Assembly (NCBI RefSeq): GCF_000159315.1
Contig: NZ_GG669998.1
Coordinates: 66,905-116,829 of the forward strand
Reading direction: 5' to 3'
Origin: Lentilactobacillus hilgardii DSM 20176 = ATCC 8290
GTDB taxonomy: Bacteria > Bacillota > Bacilli > Lactobacillales > Lactobacillaceae
Length of the DNA: 49,925 nucleotides
The position numbers and the translations under genes are program-made. Positions 1 to 9,519 of the stretch are shown here, in pieces (positions within the stretch are counted from its first letter, which is position 1; each line of letters begins with the position of its first letter). The notes beneath the pieces were generated by a model, which was not told the DNA's origin, searched no databases, and was given only the letters and a program-made list of their open reading frames with translations.

Positions 1-818
1 TTAAACATGGCGGTGGTGCAAAGTCTCTGTCAGTAAGACGACTAGATCCGCAATTCTATTCAGTGGACTTACAAGTTGATTCAGGAGAAGCGATGGGGGC
101 CAATTTGGTCAATACCATGCTTGAAGCAGTGGCCAATGAATTGCGTTCATTTGGTTTGCAGGTTACAATGGCTATTCTTTCCAACTATGCCGATAAAAGT
201 TTGGTCCATGTCTTGGGGAAAATTCCCTTCTCCGAGTTGACAACTTCTGGCATAACCGGTCAGCAGGTTGCTTCTCAAATTGTGGACGCGAGTCACATTG
301 CACAGGTTGACGTTTACCGAGCCACTACCCACAATAAAGGGATTATGAACGGGATTGATGCGGCGGTGATGGCAACAGGAAATGACTGGCGGGCTGTAGA
401 AAGTGCTGCCCACGCGTATGCGGCCAAAGATGGTCAATACAAAGGGCTGAGTACTTGGCGTGTGAATCAAGCTTACCTGATCGGTGAGATGACGATACCA
501 ATGCCGATTGGTTTCGTTGGCGGTGCAACCAGTGTTTTGCCAATGGCTGCCATTAATAAAAAAATTACCCGAATCAAACGAGTCCGTGAGATGATGGAAG
601 TGATTGGGGCGATCGGGTTGGCTCAAAATTTGGCTGCACTCAGGGCATTAGTGACTGATGGTATTCAAAAGGGCCATATGAATTTACAATTGAAGTCGCT
701 TGCGATGGCTAACGGCACAAATGAGTCGGAGTTGGCAACGGTTGTTAAACAGCTTCGGCACATGACATCGCCTGATTCAACGGATGTTAAGAAGATTTTA
801 AAGGAATTACGAAAGTAG
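1..818 (+). CDS. mvaA: Hydroxymethylglutaryl-CoA reductase, class II (5' truncated by window edge)
   Basis: HMG-CoA reductase reduces HMG-CoA to mevalonate, the committed step of the mevalonate route to isoprenoids such as undecaprenyl phosphate. The frame is open from base 3, so the GTG near base 63 is internal and the gene begins outside the window. The visible part carries the family signature GEAMGANLVNTMLEA, and near the C-terminus GIQKGHMNLQ, which holds the catalytic His of the mobile flap domain. About 270 of the roughly 420 residues usual for the class II family are present. The next gene starts 9 bases after the stop, suggesting co-transcription. The identification is secure; the choice of class II rests on remembered family sequences. 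Confidence 0.93.
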   Translation, partial: KHGGGAKSLSVRRLDPQFYSVDLQVDSGEAMGANLVNTMLEAVANELRSFGLQVTMAILSNYADKSLVHVLGKIPFSELTTSGITGQQVASQIVDASHIAQVDVYRATTHNKGIMNGIDAAVMATGNDWRAVESAAHAYAAKDGQYKGLSTWRVNQAYLIGEMTIPMPIGFVGGATSVLPMAAINKKITRIKRVREMMEVIGAIGLAQNLAALRALVTDGIQKGHMNLQLKSLAMANGTNESELATVVKQLRHMTSPDSTDVKKILKELRK

Positions 819-827
819 GATGAAATA

Positions 828-1799
828 ATGGATAACGAAATTAATATTGAATTAAACGATCAGGTACACAGCTTAATTGATGCGGTTAACAACTTCTTTC
901 CGGGAACGGTAACCGTTAATTTCCTTGGGAAACTTCAGTCTGGATACGTTCGACACGATCAATCCCAAGTTGTCCAGGATGGCAAAAATATTATGATTCA
1001 AATTGCTGATTTAAGCGCACCAAACTATACGGCCTCACATGAATTATTACACTTATTAATGGTTTTAAGAGGATTTCCGCAGGTTTTCTTCTCTTTAACA
1101 ACTGGCAATGCCGATTTGGATGATCAGTTAAAAATGATGGGGACTGAGCTTTACGACATTGTGTCTCACTTTGTTGTCGTTTCCGAACAGAGAAAGCATG
1201 GTTTGATTGACGATGAAATTGAAGCTATGTATATGAAGGGGGTTTATGCAACAATTAAGCCGGAACCCGATCCGGTTGACGATCAAATGACACTTCGGTT
1301 AATGACATTATTGGATGCAATGGTGTTTTACGGTGATCGATTTAGTCAGGTAGCCGATAAATTAAAAAAAGATTTTCCGATTTCATTAGCAGCTGCTGAA
1401 AAACTGTATCAGTTGATTACAGAGAAACCGACTGATTCACCTTTTGGACTTCGTCGAAATGTTGTCAAATTGTTTAAAGCCTTTGATGAACAGATGAAAC
1501 AATGGGCATTGCCACCCTTGCACAATACCGAGTTTACAACCTTAACCAGTGTTCTTTCAAAACGCCAGCTTGGATTGCAGGTCAAGCAACTATTCGAAGT
1601 ATTCCATTCTGAACTCATTGAGGTGAACAGCAACACGCGGGCCTATGTTGGCTTTAACCGGGTTGACGATCAAAATTCGTTTGTTTTGGCAAATCCGAAA
1701 GGAGAACAGGATAATCCAGAGTTTTTCCAGGAAATTTATGGTAAAACGGTTAAAGCCTTGTTCGACAGTCTAAAAATGCCTTATATTGAACGTAAATAG
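828..1799 (+). CDS. Uncharacterised HExxH-motif protein next to mvaA
   Basis: The function is unknown. The 323-residue protein has no signal peptide or membrane segment and should be cytosolic. Residues 67-79 read YTASHELLHLLMV, an HExxH motif (H71, E72, H75) in a helical, hydrophobic setting typical of zinc-dependent metallopeptidases. A plausible third ligand is not obvious; E106 and D110 in TELYDIVSHF, or H113, are candidates. The C-terminal half is helical without a motif I know. From memory, lactobacillar databases hold similar proteins under the uninformative label IpaB/EvcA family, beside mvaA. It sits 9 bases after mvaA and 29 before the Sir2 gene, so the three probably share a transcript. 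The start is ATG after AGGATGA. Confidence 0.75.
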   Translation: MDNEINIELNDQVHSLIDAVNNFFPGTVTVNFLGKLQSGYVRHDQSQVVQDGKNIMIQIADLSAPNYTASHELLHLLMVLRGFPQVFFSLTTGNADLDDQLKMMGTELYDIVSHFVVVSEQRKHGLIDDEIEAMYMKGVYATIKPEPDPVDDQMTLRLMTLLDAMVFYGDRFSQVADKLKKDFPISLAAAEKLYQLITEKPTDSPFGLRRNVVKLFKAFDEQMKQWALPPLHNTEFTTLTSVLSKRQLGLQVKQLFEVFHSELIEVNSNTRAYVGFNRVDDQNSFVLANPKGEQDNPEFFQEIYGKTVKALFDSLKMPYIERK

Positions 1800-1828
1800 A
1801 TTTTTTTATTATCCGAGGAGTGAGATAA

Positions 1829-2557
1829 ATGATTGATCAAAAGATTCAAACAATGTTTGATACTGCAAAAAAGATCGTTTTTCTGACCGGGGCTGGGGTT
1901 TCAACCGCGTCCGGAATCCCGGATTACCGTTCTAAAAATGGCTTATATACCAATGACAAAACGGATAAACCGGCTGAGTATTATTTGAGTGTGGATTGCT
2001 TACGCGACGAGCCCAAGGTATTTTATCAGTATGAAAAATCAAATATGTATTATCCCGATGCCAAGCCGAACGTTATTCACGACCGTCAGGCCGAGTTCAC
2101 TCAAAAGAGGGACGCCGTTGTTGTCACCCAAAATATTGATAGTCTGTATCGAAAAGCCAACACCAAAAACTTAGTTGAATTTCATGGCAATTTATATAAT
2201 GTGTATTGTCAAAAATGTCGCAAAAAAGTTGACTACAAGGATTATTTAAACAGTATGTATCATCGAAATTGTGGTGGTGTCCTGCGTCCGGACATTGTTC
2301 TTTATGGAGAAGGACTAAATCCAAGCGCAATTTCTAAGAGTATTAAAGCCGTTTCAGAAGCTGATCTGATCGTGATCGTCGGTACGTCAATGCGGGTCTA
2401 TCCTTTTGCAGGGCTCATTGACTATCGCCCTCAAAATGCCCGGGTCTTGGCGGTTAATGAAGAGCAACTTAGTTTTACATTTCCGTTTACAATGATTAAA
2501 CAAAATGCCGTTGATTTCTTTGATGATTTGAATGTGAATGCATCATCAAAGAATTGA
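1829..2557 (+). CDS. Sir2-family NAD-dependent protein deacylase
   Basis: Sirtuins remove acyl groups from lysines of proteins, using NAD and releasing O-acyl-ADP-ribose. The 242 residues show the Rossmann motif LTGAGVSTASGIPDYRS (19-35), the QNID nicotinamide-site motif (101-104), the catalytic His in VEFHGN (H119), and the GTSMRV nucleotide-binding loop (185-190). The small zinc module has C127 and C130, but the second pair reads HRNC (H145, C148) where a CxxC is usual, so one ligand appears to be His. The start is ATG after CGAGGAG. It lies between the HExxH protein and a DUF72 gene, all in the same direction. The family is certain; the substrates are unknown. Confidence 0.92.
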   Translation: MIDQKIQTMFDTAKKIVFLTGAGVSTASGIPDYRSKNGLYTNDKTDKPAEYYLSVDCLRDEPKVFYQYEKSNMYYPDAKPNVIHDRQAEFTQKRDAVVVTQNIDSLYRKANTKNLVEFHGNLYNVYCQKCRKKVDYKDYLNSMYHRNCGGVLRPDIVLYGEGLNPSAISKSIKAVSEADLIVIVGTSMRVYPFAGLIDYRPQNARVLAVNEEQLSFTFPFTMIKQNAVDFFDDLNVNASSKN

Positions 2558-2582
2558 CGTTTCTTAATGGGGGTGACGCGAG

Positions 2583-3431
2583 ATGATTACAATTGGATTG
2601 ACGACATTTTCTGAACATCCCTCACTAATTGATGATTCAAAGCGTAAAGTGCGATTATCGGAATATAGTGCTCATTTTCCAGTTGTGGAATTGGATACGC
2701 CTTTTTATGGGATCCCAAGAACTGAGGTCATTGAGCATTGGCAACAACAGGTTTCCAATAATTTTCAATTTATTTTAAAAGCCAATCAGGTCATGACAAT
2801 GCATGATCAGGGAAGTGGGGATCCGGTTAGCAATGAAGAACGGTTTACTAAATTCAATGAATATAAGCGCGCAATTACACCACTTGTTCGGGCGGGCCGG
2901 CTGAAAACAATTCTTTTTCAGTTCCCACCGTATTTTGCGAGGAAAGTCGAAACAATTGAATATCTTCGCCGTATCAGCATGTTCATGGAGGGATATCCGG
3001 TGTCGGTTGAGTTTCGAAATCCGTCGTGGTACGGCAAAAATATAATCGATGATGTTGCCGGGTATCTTAAGGAACTTGGACTGGATTTGGTTGTGGTGGA
3101 TGAACCACATACGACCAATATGGGAATTCCGTTTGAACCACTTGTGACCAATAAAGATCTTTGCATGTTAAGATTACACGGGCGCAACATCAAAGGATGG
3201 ACGGATACAACAGGTGATTGGCGCGGTAAACGAACACTTTATCGATATTCCACTGAAGAACTGGCACAATTAAAAGATGTCGTCTTAAAGTTGCAGGATC
3301 AAACCAGGGAAGTCTGCATCATTTTCAATAACAATGCCGGTCGGGATGCGGCTGACAACGCACTCGAGTTGAAAAAAATGTTGGGAATTTCTTTTGGCGG
3401 GTTGTCACCTCTTCAAATGGATCTGTTCTAA
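2583..3431 (+). CDS. DUF72 (YecE-like) protein
   Basis: A 282-residue protein of the DUF72 family, predicted to form a TIM barrel; its biochemical role is not established. Typical blocks are visible: TFSEHPSLI near the N-terminus, VVELDTPFYGIP (34-45), FQFILKANQVMT, LFQFPPYF (110-117), VEFRNPSWY and LRLHGRN, with NNNAGRDAADNA near the C-terminus. The start is ATG 7 bases after GGGGGTGA. The 26-base gap to the Sir2 gene suggests the same operon. The product name is firm at family level only. Confidence 0.88.
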   Translation: MITIGLTTFSEHPSLIDDSKRKVRLSEYSAHFPVVELDTPFYGIPRTEVIEHWQQQVSNNFQFILKANQVMTMHDQGSGDPVSNEERFTKFNEYKRAITPLVRAGRLKTILFQFPPYFARKVETIEYLRRISMFMEGYPVSVEFRNPSWYGKNIIDDVAGYLKELGLDLVVVDEPHTTNMGIPFEPLVTNKDLCMLRLHGRNIKGWTDTTGDWRGKRTLYRYSTEELAQLKDVVLKLQDQTREVCIIFNNNAGRDAADNALELKKMLGISFGGLSPLQMDLF

Positions 3432-3458
3432 AGACCCCAATAACTAGAAGAATCTACA

Positions 3459-3537
3459 CGAGAATGAAGCAAAAGAGACTCAGCAGGTGGTGTCAGTTTT
3501 GTGGGCAAACTTTTCCTACTGGTTCTCGCATACAGTG
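3459..3537. other. Unexplained nested inverted repeat between DUF72 gene and metG
   Basis: CGAGAA at 3459-3464 pairs with TTCTCG at 3523-3528. Inside, CAGCAGG at 3481-3487 pairs with CCTACTG at 3515-3521 with one mismatch. A T7 tract follows at 3539-3545, so this may be a long-looped terminator for the upstream operon or a structured leader. It lacks the AGGGTGGNACCGCG core of a T-box. Confidence 0.35.
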
Positions 3538-3544
3538 GTTTTTT

Positions 3545-3558
3545 TGCTATACTTGACA
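3545..3558 (+). promoter_or_regulatory. Putative metG promoter
   Basis: TGCTATACT at 3545-3553 is an extended -10 element. It runs into TTGACA at 3553-3558, which has no good -10 at 17 bases (TCATAG), so the extended -10 reading is preferred. The start codon lies about 57 bases downstream. Confidence 0.4.
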
Positions 3559-3586
3559 GTAATATTATCAAATAATCATAGATTAA

Positions 3587-5638
<2,052 letters not shown>

Positions 5639-5647
5639 GTCATCAAT

Positions 5648-5695
5648 GGACCGATTTTCTCATCTTTCATTTGATAAGAAAGGCGGTCCGTTTTT
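5648..5695 (+). terminator. Rho-independent terminator after metG
   Basis: GGACCG (5648-5653) pairs with CGGTCC (5684-5689), with an inner TTTCT/AGAAA pairing, followed by GTTTTTG. Confidence 0.8.
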
Positions 5696-5729
5696 GTGAT
5701 TCTTAATGAAAATAATTGAGGGGGTTACC

Positions 5730-6515
5730 ATGAAAATTTTTGATTCTCATACGCATTTAAATGACGATCATCTTTATTCACAAGCCGACCGTTATGCCGA
5801 GCATGCCAAGAGTCTGGGTGTGGTTAAGCTTGCCAATGTTGGGTCTAATCAGGTATTAAATGACCGGTCACTTGCTTTAAGTGCCAAATATAACGATATG
5901 TATTCGATTATAGGTTGGCACCCTGAAGATTCGATTCACTTTCACGATGAGCAAAAGCAGTTGCTGATTGAACAGCTTCAAAGTCCAAAGGTTATTGCGG
6001 TTGGTGAAATCGGATTGGATTATTACCAAACCACTTCGCCAAGGTCCATTCAAAAACGGGTCTTCAAAGACCAGATTGATATCGCAAAGCAGCTTCATTT
6101 GCCGATTTCTGTTCATAATAGAGAAGCTTTTGAAGACACTTATGAGATTCTAAAAGAAATGGATATTCATGATATTGGTGGTGTGATGCACAGCTTTAAT
6201 GGTGATCCGGAGTGGCTTAAGAAATTCCTTGATTTGGGCATGTCAGTTTCATATAGTGGTGTTGCCAGTTTTAAAAAAACCCATGATGTTCATGATGCTG
6301 TCAGGAATACGCCGTTTGACAGGATGCTGGTCGAAACCGATGCACCGTATTTGGCACCTGAGCCACTGAGAGGGAAACAAAATGAGCCAGCGTATACTTT
6401 ATATACGGTTGAAGCAATTGCCCGGTTATGCGATGTCAATCCGGATGTGATCGCTGCTCACACTTATAGTAATGCATTACGATTATTTGGAATTGAGGAT
6501 AATGAAAAAAATTAA
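5730..6515 (+). CDS. tatD: TatD-family metal-dependent DNase/hydrolase
   Basis: TatD proteins are TIM-barrel hydrolases with a two-metal site, associated with DNA 3' exonuclease activity. I place the start at ATG 5730, because GAGGGGG lies 5 bases upstream; the ATG at 5706 has no such site. This gives MKIFDSHTHLND with the HxH metal ligands at once. Other motifs are GEIGLDYY (metal-ligand Glu), SVHNREAFEDTYEIL, MHSFNG and LVETDAPYLAPEP (metal-ligand Asp). The 261 residues match the family. It overlaps rnmV by 14 bases; the tatD-rnmV-rsmA order is typical of Firmicutes. Confidence 0.95.
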   Translation: MKIFDSHTHLNDDHLYSQADRYAEHAKSLGVVKLANVGSNQVLNDRSLALSAKYNDMYSIIGWHPEDSIHFHDEQKQLLIEQLQSPKVIAVGEIGLDYYQTTSPRSIQKRVFKDQIDIAKQLHLPISVHNREAFEDTYEILKEMDIHDIGGVMHSFNGDPEWLKKFLDLGMSVSYSGVASFKKTHDVHDAVRNTPFDRMLVETDAPYLAPEPLRGKQNEPAYTLYTVEAIARLCDVNPDVIAAHTYSNALRLFGIEDNEKN

Positions 6516-7059
6516 AGAAGTCATTGTCGTTGAAGGTAAGGACGATACAAAACAAATTTTAAGGGCAGTTGACGCCGATACAATTGAGACCCGTGGTTCT
6601 GCTATCCCTGATGAAACCATGGCACTGATTAAAAAAATTGCCAAGACAAGGGGCATTATTGTGTTTACCGATCCGGATTTTTCAGGCGAAAAAATTCGTA
6701 AAACAATTTCGGCAGAAATTCCTAACGCCAAGCATGCATTTATTACAAAAAAACAAGGGGTTCCCAAACGTTCAGAAGGGTCTCTTGGAGTGGAACATGC
6801 CAGTGTGGAGGCTATTAGAGAAGCGCTTAGCCATGTCTATACGGAAGATGATCAGACAGAGGAATTGATTAGCCGGGAAACGTTAATGAAATTTGGGTTG
6901 ATGGGGCATCCGGACGCTAAACAGAGACGTGAAAAATTAGGTGAACTTTTAGGAATTGGTTATGTAAACGGAAAACAATTGCAACACCGACTGCGAATGT
7001 TTGGGATCTCCCAGCAACAGTTTTTGGATGCAGTTGAGAAGATAGATGGAGATAAATAA
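6502..7059 (+). CDS. rnmV: Ribonuclease M5
   Basis: RNase M5 makes the final cuts that mature 5S rRNA. The 185-residue protein opens with a Toprim domain: VVEGKDD (catalytic E11) and FTDPDFSGEKIR (D57, D59 metal ligands). The C-terminal part, including FGLMGHPDAKQRREKLG, fits the family's RNA-binding region. The start chosen is ATG 6502, three bases after GAGG at 6495-6498, inside the tatD end; the upstream ATG at 6472 gives a non-homologous extension. The stop lies one base before the rsmA start. Confidence 0.95.
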   Translation: MKKIKEVIVVEGKDDTKQILRAVDADTIETRGSAIPDETMALIKKIAKTRGIIVFTDPDFSGEKIRKTISAEIPNAKHAFITKKQGVPKRSEGSLGVEHASVEAIREALSHVYTEDDQTEELISRETLMKFGLMGHPDAKQRREKLGELLGIGYVNGKQLQHRLRMFGISQQQFLDAVEKIDGDK

Positions 7060-7060
7060 A

Positions 7061-7951
7061 ATGAGTGATTATCCAGAAATTGCCTCTCCTGCAAGGACAC
7101 AGGCAATTTTAAACCGATATCGGTTATCAGCAAAAAAAAGTTTGGGACAAAATTTTCTGATTGATCTGAATATTCTAAACAATATTGTTGAAGCTGCAGA
7201 GCTGACTAAAAATGATAATGTGATTGAAATTGGCCCTGGAATTGGTGGATTGACTGAACAACTGGCTAAGGCCGCAAATCAAGTACTGGCTTTTGAAATT
7301 GATGAAAAATTACTTCCGGTTTTAGATGAAACACTATCACCGTATAACAATATCGAAATTATTAATCAAGATATTTTAAAGGCTAATTTGCCCGAAGTTG
7401 TCGCAAAAAGATTTAGGACTGACAAGCCGCTTAAAGTTGTTGCCAATTTACCATATTATATAACAACACCAATTGTGATGGATTTATTAGCCAATCCGGT
7501 TAAATTCGAATCAATAGTTGTGATGATGCAAAAGGAAGTAGCCGAGCGATTGGATGCCAAACCTGGAACTAAACCATATGGGTCACTCTCAGTCATTGTT
7601 CAACAGCAAAATGATGTTGACATTTCTTTTGTTGTTCCCAAAACAGCGTTTATTCCTCAACCCAAGGTTGATTCTGCTATTGTTAAATTGTCTCCGAAAA
7701 TGCAGGTTGACAAGCGTCCTTTTGATCACAAAAAGTTCGTTGGCTTTGTTCGGGGATGTTTTATGCATCAGAGAAAAACGCTATGGAATAATTTACTGGG
7801 TGTTTTTGGAAAGCAGGAAAGTGTTAAAGGGCAGATAAAGAAGGTTTTGGATGACTTGTCAATCAATGCCGCAAATCGTCCGGAACAGCTTCTGGTAGAA
7901 CAGTTTGTGGCGTTGACGAATGCGTTTCATGAAATTGGGGTATTAAAGTAA
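7061..7951 (+). CDS. rsmA: 16S rRNA (adenine1518/1519-N6)-dimethyltransferase
   Basis: RsmA (KsgA) dimethylates two adenines in helix 45 of 16S rRNA during 30S assembly, using SAM. The motifs are SLGQNFLID near residue 30, the SAM-binding EIGPGIGGLTEQ near 56-67, and catalytic NLPYYITTP near 129. The 296 residues are normal. I prefer ATG 7061 (GGAGAT 7 bases upstream) over ATG 7046, which overlaps rnmV. Third gene of the tatD-rnmV-rsmA operon. No clear terminator follows; veg has its own promoter. Confidence 0.97.
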   Translation: MSDYPEIASPARTQAILNRYRLSAKKSLGQNFLIDLNILNNIVEAAELTKNDNVIEIGPGIGGLTEQLAKAANQVLAFEIDEKLLPVLDETLSPYNNIEIINQDILKANLPEVVAKRFRTDKPLKVVANLPYYITTPIVMDLLANPVKFESIVVMMQKEVAERLDAKPGTKPYGSLSVIVQQQNDVDISFVVPKTAFIPQPKVDSAIVKLSPKMQVDKRPFDHKKFVGFVRGCFMHQRKTLWNNLLGVFGKQESVKGQIKKVLDDLSINAANRPEQLLVEQFVALTNAFHEIGVLK

Positions 7952-7987
7952 TTTTATATTGCCAGATAAAGTGATTTGTGATACAAT

Positions 7988-8016
7988 TTGCGGTTTTATT
8001 ACTTTTATGGTATAAT
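7988..8016 (+). promoter_or_regulatory. veg promoter
   Basis: -35 TTGCGG (7988-7993), a 17-base spacer, and -10 TATAAT (8011-8016) with an extended TGG just before it. One of the best promoters in the window. Confidence 0.75.
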
Positions 8017-8038
8017 GCTTTATCGTGAGGTGAGTGGC

Positions 8039-8287
8039 ATGCCAATAACTTTATCTGTGATCAAACGCAGAATGGACGATCATATTGGTCAGCATGTTCT
8101 TGTAACTTCTAAAATTGGACGTCGTAAGACAACCAAACGGCACGGAATATTGAGGGAAACGTTTCATGCTGTTTTCATTGTTGAGTTGGATCCGGGAAAA
8201 TCCAGCTTCGAGAGGGTTTCGTATAGTTATACTGATATTTTAACCAAAAATATCGCAGTGAATTTTGATGATGAACAAGTCGATTAG
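8039..8287 (+). CDS. veg: Veg family protein
   Basis: Small (82 residues) basic, beta-rich protein of the Veg family, reported in Bacillus subtilis to influence biofilm gene expression; its biochemical role is unsettled. It reads MPITLSVIKRRMDDHIGQ, followed by KIGRRKTTKRHGILRETF and a conserved FIVELDP segment. The start is ATG 8039 behind GTGAGGTGAG; an upstream in-frame extension to 7988 runs through the promoter and is not used. The position between rsmA and ispE is the standard one in Bacilli. Confidence 0.9.
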   Translation: MPITLSVIKRRMDDHIGQHVLVTSKIGRRKTTKRHGILRETFHAVFIVELDPGKSSFERVSYSYTDILTKNIAVNFDDEQVD

Positions 8288-8304
8288 TATGTTTACCTAT
8301 GTCT

Positions 8305-8345
8305 AGGGGCGAGCGCAAGTTGGAATTTGTGTTTGGCCTTTTTTT
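8305..8345 (+). terminator. Weak terminator after veg
   Basis: An imperfect stem from AGG (8305-8307) to CCT (8337-8339), with an inner GCGCAA/TTGTGT pairing that uses G-U pairs, is followed by T7. The stem is weak but the T-tract is good. Confidence 0.4.
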
Positions 8346-8382
8346 CTGCTCTTTTTGAATATTGATAATGATGCATTAGTCA

Positions 8383-8411
8383 CTGACAAGTACGATATAA
8401 TTTAGTATAAT
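8383..8411 (+). promoter_or_regulatory. ispE promoter
   Basis: -35 CTGACA (8383-8388), a 17-base spacer, and -10 TATAAT (8406-8411). It leaves a leader of about 80 bases before the TTG start. Confidence 0.6.
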
Positions 8412-8497
8412 TTTGTTAATTATGGTGTGTCACATTTATTTAAACATGATTGATGTGTTAAATTGTTTTAAGAAGTGCACGAAAAGAGGTGTCGCCG

Positions 8498-9364
8498 TTG
8501 AAAATAATTGTTCGAGCGCCGGCAAAACTAAATCTCAGTTTGGATACACCTTTTACGCATTCGGATGGATCAATTGAGTGGCGAATGGTCATGACTTCAA
8601 TTGGTTTAAGTGATTACGTTCAGGTAGAAACTAACGATACTAATACAATCAAGGTTTGTTCTGATAGCGGATTTCTTCCAGAAGATAATCGAAATCTGGC
8701 GTATAAAGCTGCACAAATTTTTCTCAAAGAAACCCGAATTCAAACCGGGTTAAAAATTTTAATTGAAAAAAATATTCCGGTGGCTGCCGGACTGGGCGGT
8801 GGTTCATCTGACGCCGCTGCTGTGTTTAAAGCGCTAAACAATCTTTTTGACGTTGGCTTATCATTTGAAACCCTGGCCAAGGTGGGACTTCAAGTCGACT
8901 CGGATGTGCCCTACTGCATTTATGGTGATACTGCTTTGGTAAGCGGTCGGGGTGAAATCATTACGCCCTTAAATAAGCTTCCCAAGATGTGGTTTATTTT
9001 GGCTAAACCACACGTTAGCGTTTCAACGCCGCGTATTTTAAAAAAGTTGGCTAGGACGCCTGTCATTCATCCGAATACAGATGAGCTTTTACGAGGTATT
9101 GCGGATAATGACTATTCCGCGATTATTTCAAATATGGGGAATGCATTGGAAGCAATCACGATAGCCGAGCATCCTCAAATATTGACTTTGAAGCAACGAC
9201 TAATCAAATATGGTTGTGATGGCTCACAAATGAGTGGAAGCGGACCAACCGTTTTTGGCGTTTGTCGTACTGAATCACGGGCCAGAAGAGTGTATAACAG
9301 TATTTCGGGCTTCTGTAGTGAGGTTTATTTAACACAGGTTACTTCAGAAAAAATTAATCAATAG
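8498..9364 (+). CDS. ispE: IspE-like GHMP kinase (orphan 4-diphosphocytidyl-2-C-methyl-D-erythritol kinase)
   Basis: By homology this is IspE, the CDP-methylerythritol kinase of the non-mevalonate pathway. The 288 residues show RAPAKLNLSLDT (6-17), the GHMP ATP loop PVAAGLGGGSSDAAA (94-108), DSDVPYC around 134-140 and the C-terminal MSGSGPTVFG. The region that is DGYH in canonical IspE, where Tyr and His contact cytidine, here reads DGSIEW. Because mvaA is present in the same window, a methylerythritol pathway is not expected, and the true substrate is doubtful. The start is TTG 8498, six bases after AGAGGTG; GTG 8489 would overlap that site. A strong terminator follows. Confidence 0.88.
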   Translation: MKIIVRAPAKLNLSLDTPFTHSDGSIEWRMVMTSIGLSDYVQVETNDTNTIKVCSDSGFLPEDNRNLAYKAAQIFLKETRIQTGLKILIEKNIPVAAGLGGGSSDAAAVFKALNNLFDVGLSFETLAKVGLQVDSDVPYCIYGDTALVSGRGEIITPLNKLPKMWFILAKPHVSVSTPRILKKLARTPVIHPNTDELLRGIADNDYSAIISNMGNALEAITIAEHPQILTLKQRLIKYGCDGSQMSGSGPTVFGVCRTESRARRVYNSISGFCSEVYLTQVTSEKINQ

Positions 9365-9386
9365 TCTTGATAATAGATAAAAATTC

Positions 9387-9436
9387 AAAAATGAATTGCT
9401 TTATAAAAATAATTTTTGTTAAAGCAATTCATTTTT
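9387..9436 (+). terminator. Strong terminator after ispE
   Basis: A perfect 17-base inverted repeat (9387-9403 with 9420-9436), ending in T5 and starting with A5, so it could work in both directions. Confidence 0.85.
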
Positions 9437-9449
9437 ATTTGGAATTGAA

Positions 9450-9478
9450 TTGAGAAAAAGCATTTTTTATTTTACACT
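9450..9478 (+). promoter_or_regulatory. Promoter of the zinc transporter operon
   Basis: -35 TTGAGA (9450-9455), 17 bases, -10 TACACT (9473-9478). The predicted +1 falls in the Zur-like box. Confidence 0.6.
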
Positions 9479-9484
9479 GTAACA

Positions 9485-9495
9485 GTAATAATTAC
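9485..9495 (+). promoter_or_regulatory. Zur-like operator
   Basis: GTAATAATTAC is an exact match to the core of the Bacillus Zur box (GTAATNATTAC) and extends to AGTAATAATTACT as a palindrome. It lies 7 to 17 bases after the -10, where a bound repressor would block initiation. AdcR of streptococci uses a different motif (TTAAC-type), so a Fur/Zur-family repressor is inferred. Confidence 0.65.
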
Positions 9496-9519
9496 TTTTT
9501 ACAAAGCGGAGGTAATCGT

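Noticed and set aside
147-626. Minus-strand open frame opposite mvaA
   Set aside because: It is a shadow of the well-supported HMG-CoA reductase, with no ribosome binding site or recognisable motif.
3481-3507. GGTGG-containing stretch upstream of metG as a T-box
   Set aside because: The conserved AGGGTGGNACCGCG core and a specifier loop are absent.
7046-7060. ATG 7046 as the rsmA start
   Set aside because: It overlaps the rnmV end and has a poorer ribosome binding site than ATG 7061.
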